This document shows positions 23,484 through 34,681 of a stretch of 64,000 nt of DNA, piece by piece. The position numbers were made by a program, and so were the translations under genes. Source of the DNA: Marsupella aquatica (Eukaryota; Marchantiophyta). Each line of letters opens with the position of its first letter. Position 1 is the stretch's first letter. The notes below the pieces were generated by a model that did no database searches, was not told the origin of the DNA, and saw nothing but the letters and a program-made list of their open reading frames with translations. Where the stretch lies: NCBI GenBank assembly GCA_973895155.1, contig OZ316898.1, positions 21,018,001-21,082,000 on the forward strand, written 5' to 3'.

Positions 23484-26400
23484 GGATGATTCACAAAATA
23501 GATTTGATAACATACATCAGTTTGATACACATTGAGAACCACTACCCAAACATCGATTCAAAAAACAATTAGACATTCTTGATACCAGAATGACGTCGAA
23601 CTCCATCGAAAAACTTCTATTTCTAGCTTTGCAAATAGATGGCAAGAATTACAATGATTGGTATATAGATGTGGAGGTCCATCTCACGGCAAAACAAATT
23701 GAAGAGGCCATACACACAGATGTTGGTGTGGATCAATACACAAAGGCACAAGCCTTGGTACTACTGAGACATCACTTAGTCGATCCTCTCAAACGCCAGT
23801 ATAAGACTATACAATCCTAGATTACTCTGGGATGCATTGAAATCAAGATTCGAGCATATCACTACAATAAATGCTCTACAGGCTTGGGTTACACTACGAG
23901 TACAAGATTTCAAATCAATAGATTTATACAACAGTGAGATGTTTAGAATCTCAAATGAACTCCAAATGTGTGGAGAACCAGTCAGTGATAAACAGCAAAT
24001 TGAGAAGACATTGGCCACATTTCACCCAACTAACTTGGTGATTTCAAATCAGTACAGGAACATGGCATTTACGACATACTCGGCGCTCATTGCACATATG
24101 CTTTTAGCAGAGCAAAATTCCATCCTCCTTATGAATAATGCAAAGGAGAGACCTCCGGGAACACTTCCTGTACCAACCAAAACTGAAACCAACTTAGTTA
24201 CACAGGATATGACAGCAGAAACGAATATGACAAATATGAATGGATACACATCAAGGGGGAGAGGTTCATACCGTGGCCGAGGAACAATGAGAGGGAGAGG
24301 TAATTTCTCCCAAAGAGGTGGAAACAATTCAAACTACAGAGGATGAGGTTGTGGAAGAATGAACAATGCAAATCAAAACAACTGGAAGAGTAACAGAGCG
24401 GATCATCAACAACAATATCGGGAGCGACAAAGACCTACCTCAAGTTATAAACAAGAGCATCCCATTACATGCAACAGGTGCGGAACTAAAGGGCACACCA
24501 AAAAGGTATGCCATGCACCTAGCCACCTAGTTCTACTTTATAAGAAGAGCTTGGATGAATCGCAATTCGAAGCTCATGGGGCTTATTTGGAGTCACCAGA
24601 GATTATACCAGAAATACATATGCTGGATTCATCATTAAATATTGAAGATCCAAATTTTTGCATTGTCGACAGCGGCACAACCCACACTATCCTTCGGGAT
24701 AGTAAATATTTCCATGAAATCACCCCTTCACAAAGGAAAATAACAACTATCATGGGACCACATCAAATAGAGGAGGGTCATGGCAAAGCCACAGTAGTTC
24801 TCCCAGAAGGAACAATAATCAACATCACATCAGCGATTTATGCCCCCAAAGCAACGAGAAACCTTCTCAACTTTAAAGACATAAGAGCGAATAACCTACA
24901 TATTCATACAGATATTCAAGACTCACGAGAAGTTCTACAAATAGTATCCCACTCATCAAAAGGCAGACTTGTTAAAGAAACTTTACAGGCTTACCCTTTA
25001 GGATACTATGCAACTCGAACTCAATGCTATCATGTTCAAACTGAATCACAGAACCTCACAGAGATCTGGCATAGACGGTTGGGACATCCTGGAACAAGCA
25101 TGTTCCACATAATTGTCAATAATTCTAAAGGAGTATCAAAAGAAGTACATCCGAGAACATTCAAAGGACCATGCCTTGCTTGCTCACAGGGCAAGATGAT
25201 TACTGCTCCCTCCAATTCTAAAACCAAAAATCACATACCTGCATTTCTTGAGAGACTTCATGCAGATGTTTGCGGACCCATCGATCCTCCAAGTGGCCCA
25301 TTTCGCTATTTCCTGGTTGTCATAGATGCAAGCTCCAAGTGGTCAAGGGTTTCCCTATTATCAACCCGGAACCTCATTTTCTCAAGGATTCTGGCACACA
25401 TTATACGGCTGAGAGCTCAATTCCCAGAATACCCAATTCGAACCCTCAGGACTGATGGAGCCGGAGAGTTCACATCAAAAACTTTTGATGAATTTCGCCT
25501 CATCAATGGAATTGATTCACAATATAATGTACCTTATGTACATTTCCAGAATGGAATGGCTGAGTCACTTATTAAACGCATATAGCAAATAGCCCAACCT
25601 CTATTAATGCAATCTTCTCTTCCAGCGACTGCATGGGGACACGCAGTCCTACATGCTGCATCTCTTCTTCTATACAGACCATCAGCCTTCAACAGCATTA
25701 CACCTCATCAATTGGCATTTGGAAATTCTCCAGACATTTCACACTTGAGGATATTCGGATGTCAAGTCCTTGTACCAATCGTAGCCCCAAAACGGACAAA
25801 ATTAGGACTTTAGAGAAGAAAAGGCATCTATGTGGGATTCGACTCTACATCAATCTTCCGTTACATGGAACCTACCACTGCAGACATATTCAAAGCTTGA
25901 TTTACAGATTGTCATTTTTATGAAACCATCTTCCCCACTCTGACATTACCGGAGGGCAAACAACAAACATTACCAAAAATATTCACCTGACAAGCTAGTC
26001 TTGAACTTTGTCCTGATCCACACACAGATCAGGCTGAATTAGAAGTCAGAAGAATAATTCAACTTACACAGATTATGGAAGCCATACCTGATTCATTCGC
26101 AGATACAGCGAATGTTACAAAATCCCATATCCCAGCAGCGAATACCCCATCCCGGATTCAAATTGGAACTCGGTTAGGTTCTGATCAACAATTAAAACCC
26201 AAGAGAGGACGCCCTGTAGGGGCTGTCGATAAACAACTCAGACAAAGGCAAAAACTATCAACATCATCTGAAATGAGACCAGAAACCCATACTCACATTT
26301 CAGAATCATATCACCCAGAGATAGCCATACATTATAATACCACTGGCCATATCTTAGATAGAACTAGAGTAATACCTGATGATCAATTTGCCTTTCATAT

Positions 26401-26841
26401 ATCACAGGATATTACTAACTTATCTGACCCAAAATCTGTCAAAGAAGCACAAAACCAAGCAGATTGGCCTAAATGGAAAATAGCCATGAACTCTGAGTTA
26501 GACTCTTTGATCTCTCGAAAAGTATTTGGTCCTATAACCATTGCTACCCCAGACCAACACCTTACTGGGTACAGAATCATATTTACCAAAAAGAGGAATT
26601 CCCAAGGAGAAATTGTGAGATATAAAGCTCGACTCGTTGCAAAGGGATATACTCAAATCTATGGCACAGATTATGACCTAACTTATTCACCAGTCATGGA
26701 TGTAACTACTTATCGCTACTTGATAGTGTGATGCCTAGACAGGAATCACTCGGCCGGTTAAGTGGGTAAAGCAGGAAGGCACCCTAGGAACACCTTAGTA
26801 TAGGGACAAAACAAGGAAAATATAAACAATTAGGGGCAACC

Positions 26842-29800
26842 ATGGAACCCGGGCAGAGGCCGGAGGTAAGGCTAAGGGTGAAAACCCGATTAGGGTTAGG
26901 GCGCGTTAAGCGTCGGCGGCTAGGAAGGATCAACGGGAAGAAGGACCGGCAGAGGAGAGGGGTAAGGAGCGCTTGCAGGAGATGGTGGCTCATTTGCGAG
27001 CACGAACTAGGCAGACGACTACGGGAGGCCAACTACTGTCAGCTGCTTAGGCAAGCACTTGGGGAGAGAGTAGATACCGATGATCGACCTAAGGAGGGTA
27101 TGAGCAGCGTCAATCAAGCGGCACATTTCTGGGGATGCCTGTTCGAACGGGCAACTGAGTACATCAAGACTTACGAGGACGAGGAGTCAGAAAGGGCAGC
27201 TCGAGAACGGCAGGAGCTCGCTCGATTGTGGGAGCTGCACAAGACGGCTTTCTTAGGAGGCGAACTCATCAAGGACGAGTTCCTGTGGACGCCTACTTCC
27301 AATCAACTCGACGATCTTCTGTTTTGCAAAGACAGCGTCGTCGGCATCCGAGAGGCCATCAAGAACTGCAACGACATACACTGGGAATTAAAGGGTAGCA
27401 CGGAAAGGTGGACCCAGGCAATGGTGCTAGGAGAAACCTCCACGGCAGCAGAGATGAAGAGGAAGGGAGCCGTCAACGATGAAGCCACCCCGGCAAAAAG
27501 AATGAGGTCGGCGGCACCAAAGAAGCCAGCCGAGCAGCAGAGCAGGAGGCAGGGAGAAGCCGAAGAGGAGGAGGTCGATCCCATCAAGGCCATTCCAACC
27601 AGGGATGACACCTGGAAGGGCTGGGCGGCAACCCTACCGGTGGAGGTGCAACTACATTTTGCACGGGAGGAGGATGCATGCTTTACGGCCATGCAGACCA
27701 AGAAGTACCAAGGCTTCATGGCCGGATCCGGCTTGGAGGCCTTTGTAAGATTACCATGGCTGAAGCCGGAGGTACCGGAGTCAGACCTATTAGAATTCGT
27801 GGGGTCATGGGAACCCGAGACCAATTGCACGAGGATATATGGGAAGGATTTCTATCTTACTCCCAAGGTAATTGCCGAAGTGTTTGGCTTGCCGATAGGC
27901 AATAAGACCAAAGTTGATACCAGGAAGACCTTGCCTGACAAGGAGTTCCGGTCGTTCCCCGGGCCATCAACGAAGAATGGCTTCTTCCGGAACACCTGCA
28001 CCAACCCGCACATAGGAGAGATGATCGACTTCTTGCGGGTGACCATGCATTGTAACTTGCCGAGGGCAGAGATCGGCAAGGCACAGGTCTATCTGGCAGA
28101 AAGGCCAGACCCAAGCCGGGACTACAACGGGTACCTCCTCAACCAATTGAAGAAGATCTTAAAGGAGGAGCAGCAGGTAATCGGCATGGGGAGCGTGTCG
28201 CGGCTTGGCTATCACATGCCGCTGTTGTGCCGGTATGCCAGAAGTCAGACTTTTGCCCCGGTACTTCCCCTGCAGGTAAGGGCACCCGAGGAAGCTCCAA
28301 CGCCGAGGCCGTTGGCTGAGAAGCCTCAACCACCTGTTAGTCCTACGATCGAGCAGGTGTTTAGGCCCAGGAAGGAAGACTTGCCGATGCAGCAACCAGG
28401 CATGCAGAGTCTGCTGAAACTACTGGAGAAAGAAAAGAAATTGGCATCGGCAACAACAACGGCAACGGCAACAATGCAGGACACTACTACAGAGGTAGGC
28501 CTACACCGGCTCACAAGAGAAAACCCCTTTGCTGGAGACAAGAAGAGAATCAGGCCGGAATCCAAGCCAGGTGTTCGAATGTACGTGGGAACCTCAAGCT
28601 CCGAATCTGAGGCAGAATTGCCTGAAGCTCCTACCGACGAAGAGGAGAGGGAGAAGCCGGACGTCCAAGAGGTAGAGGAGGCAGTGGAGGACTGCAGCCA
28701 TGATAATTCCGGCTATGGGTCGGACCATCACGTTCTAGGAGTAAGGACCTGTGGCCGGTTTGTCCCCACACTTCCAAGGGTAGTGCGAGGGGACCCCAAC
28801 CAGCAGAGTAGCCCTGAGTCTCCCCCACCAGATGTTGCTCCCCCGAGCTTTGACGGCATAAAACAGACGGTGCAGGAATTTCAGGAGCGAATCAAGCAGG
28901 AGGAAGAGGCCGCCCTGGCTAAGGAAAAGGATTTACCAGGAGGAGATTGGCCGGAGGACATCAGGCGGCTAGCCGAAAAAGGAAGCAAACCTCTAGCCAC
29001 AATTGAAGAGATCCGCAGGACGGCTTGGGAGCAGAGGCCACGATGGGCGATGCCGATCACTTCTACTTACTCCACCTACGCTAAGAATAGAGCCATGGAG
29101 TATGGTGAGATGTGTGGGGAACTTGCGCTCGGCATCTTTGGAGAGGAGTTGGAGATAGGACCCTTTTTTCATAGGGAGCAGTTGGAGAAGCACCAATTAG
29201 AAGAAGCGGTGGCTTTAGAGAGAAGCAAGAAGGACGAGGTCATTCGGCGGCTTAGGAGGATGGAAGCCGAGATTGAAGATCTAAGGGCGGCCAAGAAAGC
29301 CCAAGATGAACTGCGGATTAAACGACATGAGCTGAACATCATGCAGGGGCAGTTGGACACCGCGCAGGCTGATAATCAGAATATCAAGGATAAACTGACT
29401 CAGACGCAGGAAGAGTTGGCCGACACGATCAAAGAGAGGGAGAAGTGGAAGCAAGAGCTGAAGAATACAGAGGAGGCCCACATAACAGCCAACAGCCGGG
29501 CCATGGCGGAGACCCAAAGAAAGGAATGGGCGTTGAAAGGGGAGCTCGAGAAAATCCGCGGAGCCCTTGAGCAGAAGGAGGTCGAGTTAGGGAAATCCTA
29601 TCAAGGGATTATGGCGCTGCAGCAGGAGCTTGCGTCCCTGACGGCCAGCTTCAAGGCCGACCTAAGGGAGAAGGACGAGATGCTCGAACAGACTTACGCC
29701 AAGATGAACCAGATGGAGTCTGTCATCATTGCAGAGCTCGACAAGGAGCTAAGAGCAACCCAGGAGGAGAGGGCTACCTTGAAGAAGGAATTGGAGGAAG

Positions 29801-30464
29801 CCCACAGGGAGCAGGAGGAGGCCAAAAACGAGCTGGAGGGGCACGTAAGGACCTGGATGAAACCCAAGAGGAGTTGGAGGAAATCACGAGGAAGATGGAG
29901 AACCTACAGCGGCGGGCCGACAACCAAACAGAGCGGCTGAAGAAACAAGCCGCAGTATTTAAATGCTTAGCTGCAGCAGGTCCATCTCCCGTTGGGACAA
30001 ACCAGTTACCAGGGGTGGTAATTGCCGAAGGACAAGCCGTGCCAACTGCACCAGTGCCGGAAGTAAGTGGGAAGGGGAAGGGACCAGCTGCCGAGCCACC
30101 AACGAAGAAGAAGCGGAAACCTTCAGGGTCAAGGAGTAATACGACTTCACAGGCCGTGGTGATCAAGGAGGTAGACCCAGTACCGACCCCAGACAGGGTC
30201 ACGGCTAAGGATCCAACTACCCTAGGGGAAGGGGAGGCCGAAGCCGAGGGAGTGGCTGAAGCCGAAGCCGTGGGAGTGGCTGAGGCCGAAGCCGTGGGTA
30301 TTGCCGAGGCCGGTGTCGAGGCTGAAGCCGAAGGTGGACCCAGTCAGGCCGATGGAGAGTTGACTCGGTCAAGGGCAGGTAATCTGTCAGTAGGCGGGCC
30401 AACGGCAGTGGCTGAGGAGGAAGTGTTGGGGGCGTCCATTGAGGATCCACCACCGGTGTCGTGA
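26842..30464 (+). CDS. PMD-like, coiled-coil nuclear-type protein of the element family (one frameshift)
   Basis: This is the best-preserved copy: 1032 open codons (26842-29940), then a 1-bp deletion near 29838 relative to copy D. The frame continues at 29874-30464, giving about 1207 residues if repaired. The start ATGGAACC is shared with copies B and D. Domains by residue: Arg-rich N-terminus (1-50); conserved WGCLFERATEYI module (about 95-180); Lys/Arg-rich nuclear-localisation-like stretch (about 210-235); region 255-465 with WEPETN, FYLTPKVIAEVFGLPIGN and AERPDPSRDYNGYL, resembling the plant mobile domain; Pro-rich and acidic linkers (470-690); WPEDIRRL to MEYGEMCGELAL domain (about 700-775); long coiled coil (about 775-1060); KKKRKPSG patch (about 1086); acidic Ala/Glu repeat tail. 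No catalytic motif is recognised. A DNA-associated oligomeric role is inference. Confidence 0.8.
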
Positions 30465-30616
30465 CGGTGCAAGGGCGCCGTTCCTTTTAGGGAGGGCGGA
30501 CGTGGAGGGAGGAGGCGTGAGTGGGCAGGGCGGGCGCGGATCTCCACGTTTAGGATTAGGATCAGAACCAGGAGCGGCCCTGACACTTAGCTTAGTGGGA
30601 TTGCGGTCCCACTGGT

Positions 30617-30637
30617 AGGAGCAACACTTGTGCTCCT
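30617..30637 (+). other. Hairpin downstream of the copy C gene
   Basis: A perfect 7-bp stem (AGGAGCA with TGCTCCT) with a 7-base loop sits about 150 bp after the stop codon. Copy D keeps it with a 6-bp stem (around 41268-41288), suggesting it is not accidental. It could be an RNA structure in the 3' untranslated region. Confidence 0.5.
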
Positions 30638-31049
30638 GCCTTGCTGTACATAGGTAGATTCGGGCAAGTAGATTACTGTCAGGTAGATTAGGCTTACGAT
30701 GCAAAGAATGGCGGATCCACTACCAAGATAAGTACCTGGGCAGCGGGGAGCTTAGGGCCTCTTCTTTAGCAAGTTTTTAGTTTGCACCAGCCGGGCTGGG
30801 ATCAAGTAGTACGAGAAGCTCTCGGTTAGTCATACAGTGACCCTTGTGTATATTCATGTTTCCTCATGCCTAAGAGCTGAATAGAGTTGGCCTCACGGCT
30901 TAGTTCGCAGAACTTGTGTATGAGATGTACTGTTTGTATGGCAAGTGCATGGTATGACTCAGTCAGAATGAGTCATTTTGCTATTTGTGTGTCGCATTAA
31001 CTTGTGTGAAGAGTGCCCACATCAACAGAAGGAAGGAAAGTAAGCAGGG

Positions 31050-31385
31050 GAGTGAGAGTTGGATGTGTCGAGCTGAGAGAGGTCTTAGCGGCTTAACCAA
31101 GCCTATTGGGGATCATTCCGGCGGCGGAATCCAAACATACCTAACAAGACGGAGGGGAAGACAGGGGAAGACAGGGGAAGGCTTATATTAGGCCGGCTAC
31201 GTATCTCATGACCCGATGAAGGATCTGTCCAGTATATGTGTGTAAAATGTTAATAGTAGTAGTAGAAGGTTAGCAGCGTCCCATGCCGCTAAGCCGCGGA
31301 AACGGCCTCGCCAAGCACGAAACCTGCGGGAATCGGCTTGAGCTGGGGGGTTTCTTGGGTTTAGGGAGCCATGGGACGCACCACA
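31050..31385 (+). promoter_or_regulatory. Conserved 3' terminal block of the element family
   Basis: All delimitable copies keep this non-coding block (A about 8168-8404 plus 9767-9851, B about 18970-19301, D about 41690-42018). It contains GGATGTGTCGAGCTGAGAG, ATCATTCCGGCGGCGGAATCC and GATCTGTCCAGTATATGTG. Near the end an inverted pair, 31276-31295 with 31359-31379 (GCGTCCCATG against CATGGGACGC), can fold just inside the terminus. Conservation outside the gene points to a terminal recognition or RNA-processing role, which is inference. Confidence 0.6.
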
Positions 31386-33420
31386 GATAGCATTTGCAAT
31401 CCAACACAAACTCTTAATGCATCAACTAGATGTGGTGACCGCTTATCTTTACGGTCAACTTGACACTGTGATCTATATGGAAGCTCCACCACAGCTTATA
31501 GAACGTGTCAATTTCCATGCAAATTCAAATCATGATTCAAATATGCATAGCAACAAACATGCAAATGAATTTGACTACTTAAATAAGCTGGTACTCCACA
31601 ATACCTCTAAAGCAATTGCATCCCAGGAAACTCCTGGAAATAGAAAGACCCGATTTGCTATTCAGGTTCTTCGTTCACTCTACGGCCTAAAACAAAGTGG
31701 ACGTACCTGGTACCAGCGTTTCAAAACAGAGATGATATCCATGGGATACAAAAATTCAGAGATTGCACCTTGTCTATTCATAAAGAATCAAAGACCTGAA
31801 TTCATAAGAATTGCTATTTAAGTAGATGACCTCAACTTGTTTGGTACAAACAAGATGATGCAAGAATCTATACAAACGCTGAAAAGCGTATTCAAAATGC
31901 GGGATTTAGGAAGAACTTCTTACTACATTGGACTTCAATTTGAACATTTACAAACGGGCATTCTCCTGCATCAAGAGACTTACACAAAGAAGGTGTTAAA
32001 ACATTTCCATATGGACTCGTTAAAATTTGTGAAGTCCCCCATGGATATACGTACCTTGGACATACAAAAAGATATGTTCAGGAAGAGAGAAGATTTTGAA
32101 CCTTTACTAGGTTCAGATATGCCATATCTTTCGGCTATCGGTGCTCTTATGTTTCTATCTAATCAAACACGACCGGACATAGCATTCGCGGTCAACTTAC
32201 TCGCAAGACACAGCGCACAGCCCACTATCAAACACTAGAATGGCATTAAAAGGATATTTTGTTATCTTATTGGTACATCCGACTTTGGTTTATACTTTCC
32301 TTATGATGCAGATTACAGTTTAACAGGATATGCTGATGCTGGCTATCTATCCAATCCACAAGATGGTAAATCTCAAACTCGATATATTTTCTTGATGGGC
32401 CCGACACCAATTTCATGGTGCAACACCAAACAGACTCTTACTACTACTTCTTCCAATCACTCTGAAATAATTGCTCTCTATGAAGCAAGTCGTGAATGTT
32501 TATGGCTACGTAAAGTCTTAGATCTTATTTTGATCAACACAGGTAAACTGAAATTATCCAAACCTACAATACTCTTCAAAGATAACATGCCTTGCATAAC
32601 TCAAATCAAATCCGGATTCATCAAAGGTGAACGTACAAAACATATTGCGCCTAAATTCTTTTTCTCACACAAACAACAAGGAAAAGAAATTGATGTACAA
32701 TGGATTCCAAGAAATCAGAACAAGGCAGACATCCTTACGAAATCTCTACCACCGTCCCTCCATCAATCACTAACTTATTCAATAGGAATACGCAGCGTAA
32801 CAAAGCTTTTGCAGGATACAAAGATTGAGGGGGAGATTTGACTTCCCTGATGAACGTTGCGAGAACAAACAGCACCAGCCTGATAGAACATAAGTCGTTC
32901 GACTAACCCCTCGCGATCGACTTCCTCAAGAGCCACAGATAAAACTTGATGAATCCTCAAGAAGACGCACTGGCATCTCTCCGATTGACCCTATCACAAA
33001 GACCTAGGTAGGGAAAATGCATCTCTAACCATTGCAGCTCACCCCGGCATCGACAGTACTTGCGTGAAAGAGAACCCGCCATTCCACTCTCATACAACCG
33101 ACTTCAACACCACTTACACTCGATGGACTTCTTGCAGAACAACACCACAACCCATAATACAAACCTAAAAACATATACTCTTAACGCAATTAGTCTAGAA
33201 AAGTAAGAAATAGACAAATGCAAATACAGATTACTTTAGAAAGACACAACTTTATTTAAAAAAAAAACTTAAAGGGATGCAGGGTGGCAATACTCTTTCC
33301 TTCCACCAAAGAAAGTAGGAAAGGTTTTAATGAGGTTGCACCCCCATCCCCTACCTTCATATACATTGATAGAAGATTGGTTGTCATATTTTGCCTAAAA
33401 TGATAACATCCAAGGGGGAG

Positions 33421-33535
33421 TGTTATACCCTAATTATGATTGGGTATACTAACTATAGTTAGAACCCATGGTTAACACCAACCAGAGTTACCATATGTAT
33501 ATATTCTCTCCTTGGAATAGAAGATCATATCATTG
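33421..33535 (+). repeat. Putative Copia 3' LTR (short, right end approximate)
   Basis: It directly follows the polypurine tract CAAGGGGGAG and starts TGTTATACCC. It includes a TATACCC/GGGTATA inverted pair (33425-33449) and a TATATATTCTC promoter-like site near 33498. Without a 5' partner the end cannot be fixed. Confidence 0.45.
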
Positions 33536-34681
33536 TTGGTGTATTTGGTTTGTAACAACTATGTCATTTTTGTGCCGACATTTGGATTTTGGATATATTC
33601 TATTAAATTTCAAAGGAATTGTAAGGGGGCACTCCGAGAGGTAGTATACTCTTCATTGGGTCATTTTCACATAATGTCTGTCATTAATGCCAATGACTAC
33701 AATAAGGGTCATCTTGGTAGTCATATTGGAGGTCATTTGGAGCAATTGACTGCATATGTGGTCATTAATGAAAACACCTCAAATGAGGGTAATCTTGGTT
33801 GTCATACTAGAGGTCAGAAGTACCAAATGACTGGAAATGTGATCTTTACAAAGGCTATTGGGGGGTGAACTTTGGAGGTACAAGGGAGTTCATTGGGTCA
33901 TTTGTGAATTAAATGGTGCTTCAATCTGAGGACTAAACGTGGGGTCACTCACGCTGTCATATTGGAAGCCATTAATGTTGGCATATTGGAGGTCATATAG
34001 TCATGGGAAGGCTCACTTGTTAATGCTTTGGTGTAATGCTCTCAAACACTCTTAGACCACATAGCCTCATATGTAGTGGTCATGTAGCATGTAAGGGTCC
34101 CGGGAAGTGGGCCCTAGACGAGGGTGCTGGCAAGGGCATGTACAAAATTACACTAATGTAATCCACAACACCCTCACCTCCCATGAAGGATTAATTTGTT
34201 TGAATGAGGGTCGGGTTATGGGTTTAGGGTCAATGTGATTTTGAGCCATAACTCTAGAGCACCAAGTTAGAAAACCAAGGTTTTCCCTTGGTCCAAAAGG
34301 ACCTTTTATATCGCGGGCATGATTTTTTATATATAACATTGGTCCTTAACATTCTTGTTGGCACCTACACAAACAGCCATGACCTTATGGGGGGGTTGCG
34401 ACATTATAAGTTATTAACCTTGCCTTCCCTACTTAGGGCCTTATGGGGGCGTCCGGACCTTGTTATTACCCTATATAGTCAGTATTTCCCTAGGGCCTTA
34501 TGGGGGGGTGGTTTACATTGTTATTAACCTAGTCTCAACTTCCCTAGGGCCTTATGTCCAGACATATGAGAGATTGTCAGAATAGAACCCTAATTCATGA
34601 CCCACAATATCCACCATCCCCATCTGGAGAAATACCTTACTTTTACGGGGTTTAGGGGTCCAGCATTAGGTTTTTCCCCGT
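33536..34681. repeat. CACTA array remnant and 56-bp minisatellite
   Basis: From about 33530 the sequence resembles the second half of the ~578-bp subterminal unit (GTCATTTTTGTGCC..., TTCATTGGGTCATTTT, GTCATT/AATGAC motifs to about 34030), more diverged than the five tandem units. At 34383-34556 four copies of a CCTTATGGGGG-containing unit recur with spacings 56, 57 and 54 bp. No gene is visible. Confidence 0.55.

Larger units (their letters stand above)
26727..31385 (+). mobile_element. Copy C: youngest copy of the TGTGATGCC...CCACA element
   Basis: The element is 4659 bp with termini TGTGATGCC and GGGACGCACCACA, which pair as an imperfect inverted repeat (TGTGATGC against TGTGGTGC). The 5-bp duplication GATAG lies at 26722-26726 and 31386-31390. 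Removing the element and one GATAG makes the Copia reading frame continuous, so both ends are exact. There are no LTRs inside and no integrase, transposase or reverse transcriptase. It carries one long gene (26842-30464) and a 0.9-kb conserved non-coding tail. Confidence 0.9.
23590..32860 (+). pseudogene. Copia gag-pol polyprotein gene, decayed and interrupted
   Basis: Gag (23590-24345) has a UBN2-like LWDALKSRFEH segment. A CCHC zinc knuckle (CNRCGTKGHTKKVC, about 24471) and the protease active site DSGTT (about 24667) follow. Integrase shows the zinc-binding HRRLGHPG...CLACSQGK, then HADVCGP and RTDGAGEF catalytic segments (25250-25500). Reverse transcriptase starts with WPKWKIAMNSEL and KARLVAKGYTQ; after copy C it resumes with LDVVTAYLYGQLD (31420). 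RNase H has GYADAGYLSNPQDGKS and SWCNTKQTLTTTSSNHSE (32330-32460). Lesions include a frameshift near 23815 and in-frame stops near 24343, 25583, 25811 and 25985. A TAA at 31819-31821 replaces the Tyr codon of the YVDD catalytic motif. It cannot make an active enzyme. Confidence 0.9.
23484..33535 (+). mobile_element. Ty1/Copia retrotransposon, split by copy C, 5' LTR not found
   Basis: Gag, protease, integrase, reverse transcriptase and RNase H follow in Copia order. Copy C interrupts the reverse transcriptase at 26727-31385. A polypurine tract (CAAGGGGGAG, 33411-33420) is followed by a TGTTATACCC start that I read as the 3' LTR. No matching 5' LTR or tRNA primer site is seen before gag, so the left end is truncated or replaced. 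The element lies in the CACTA tandem array, whose sequence resumes near 33530 in mid-unit. The right boundary is approximate. Confidence 0.75.

Noticed and set aside
20599-23513. Several 60-170 codon ORFs in the tandem array
   Set aside because: They recur at the same offset in each ~578-bp unit and resemble no protein; they are repeat artefacts.
26727-31385. Helitron or MULE identity for the A-D family
   Set aside because: A 5-bp target duplication is seen, whereas Helitrons make none and MULEs make 8-11 bp; termini do not fit TC...CTRR, and no Rep/helicase or MULE transposase is present.
26727-31385. Conventional LTR retrotransposon within copy C
   Set aside because: The 5' and 3' several hundred bases share no direct repeat, and no gag-pol domain is present. 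Only the giant solo-LTR version remains possible.
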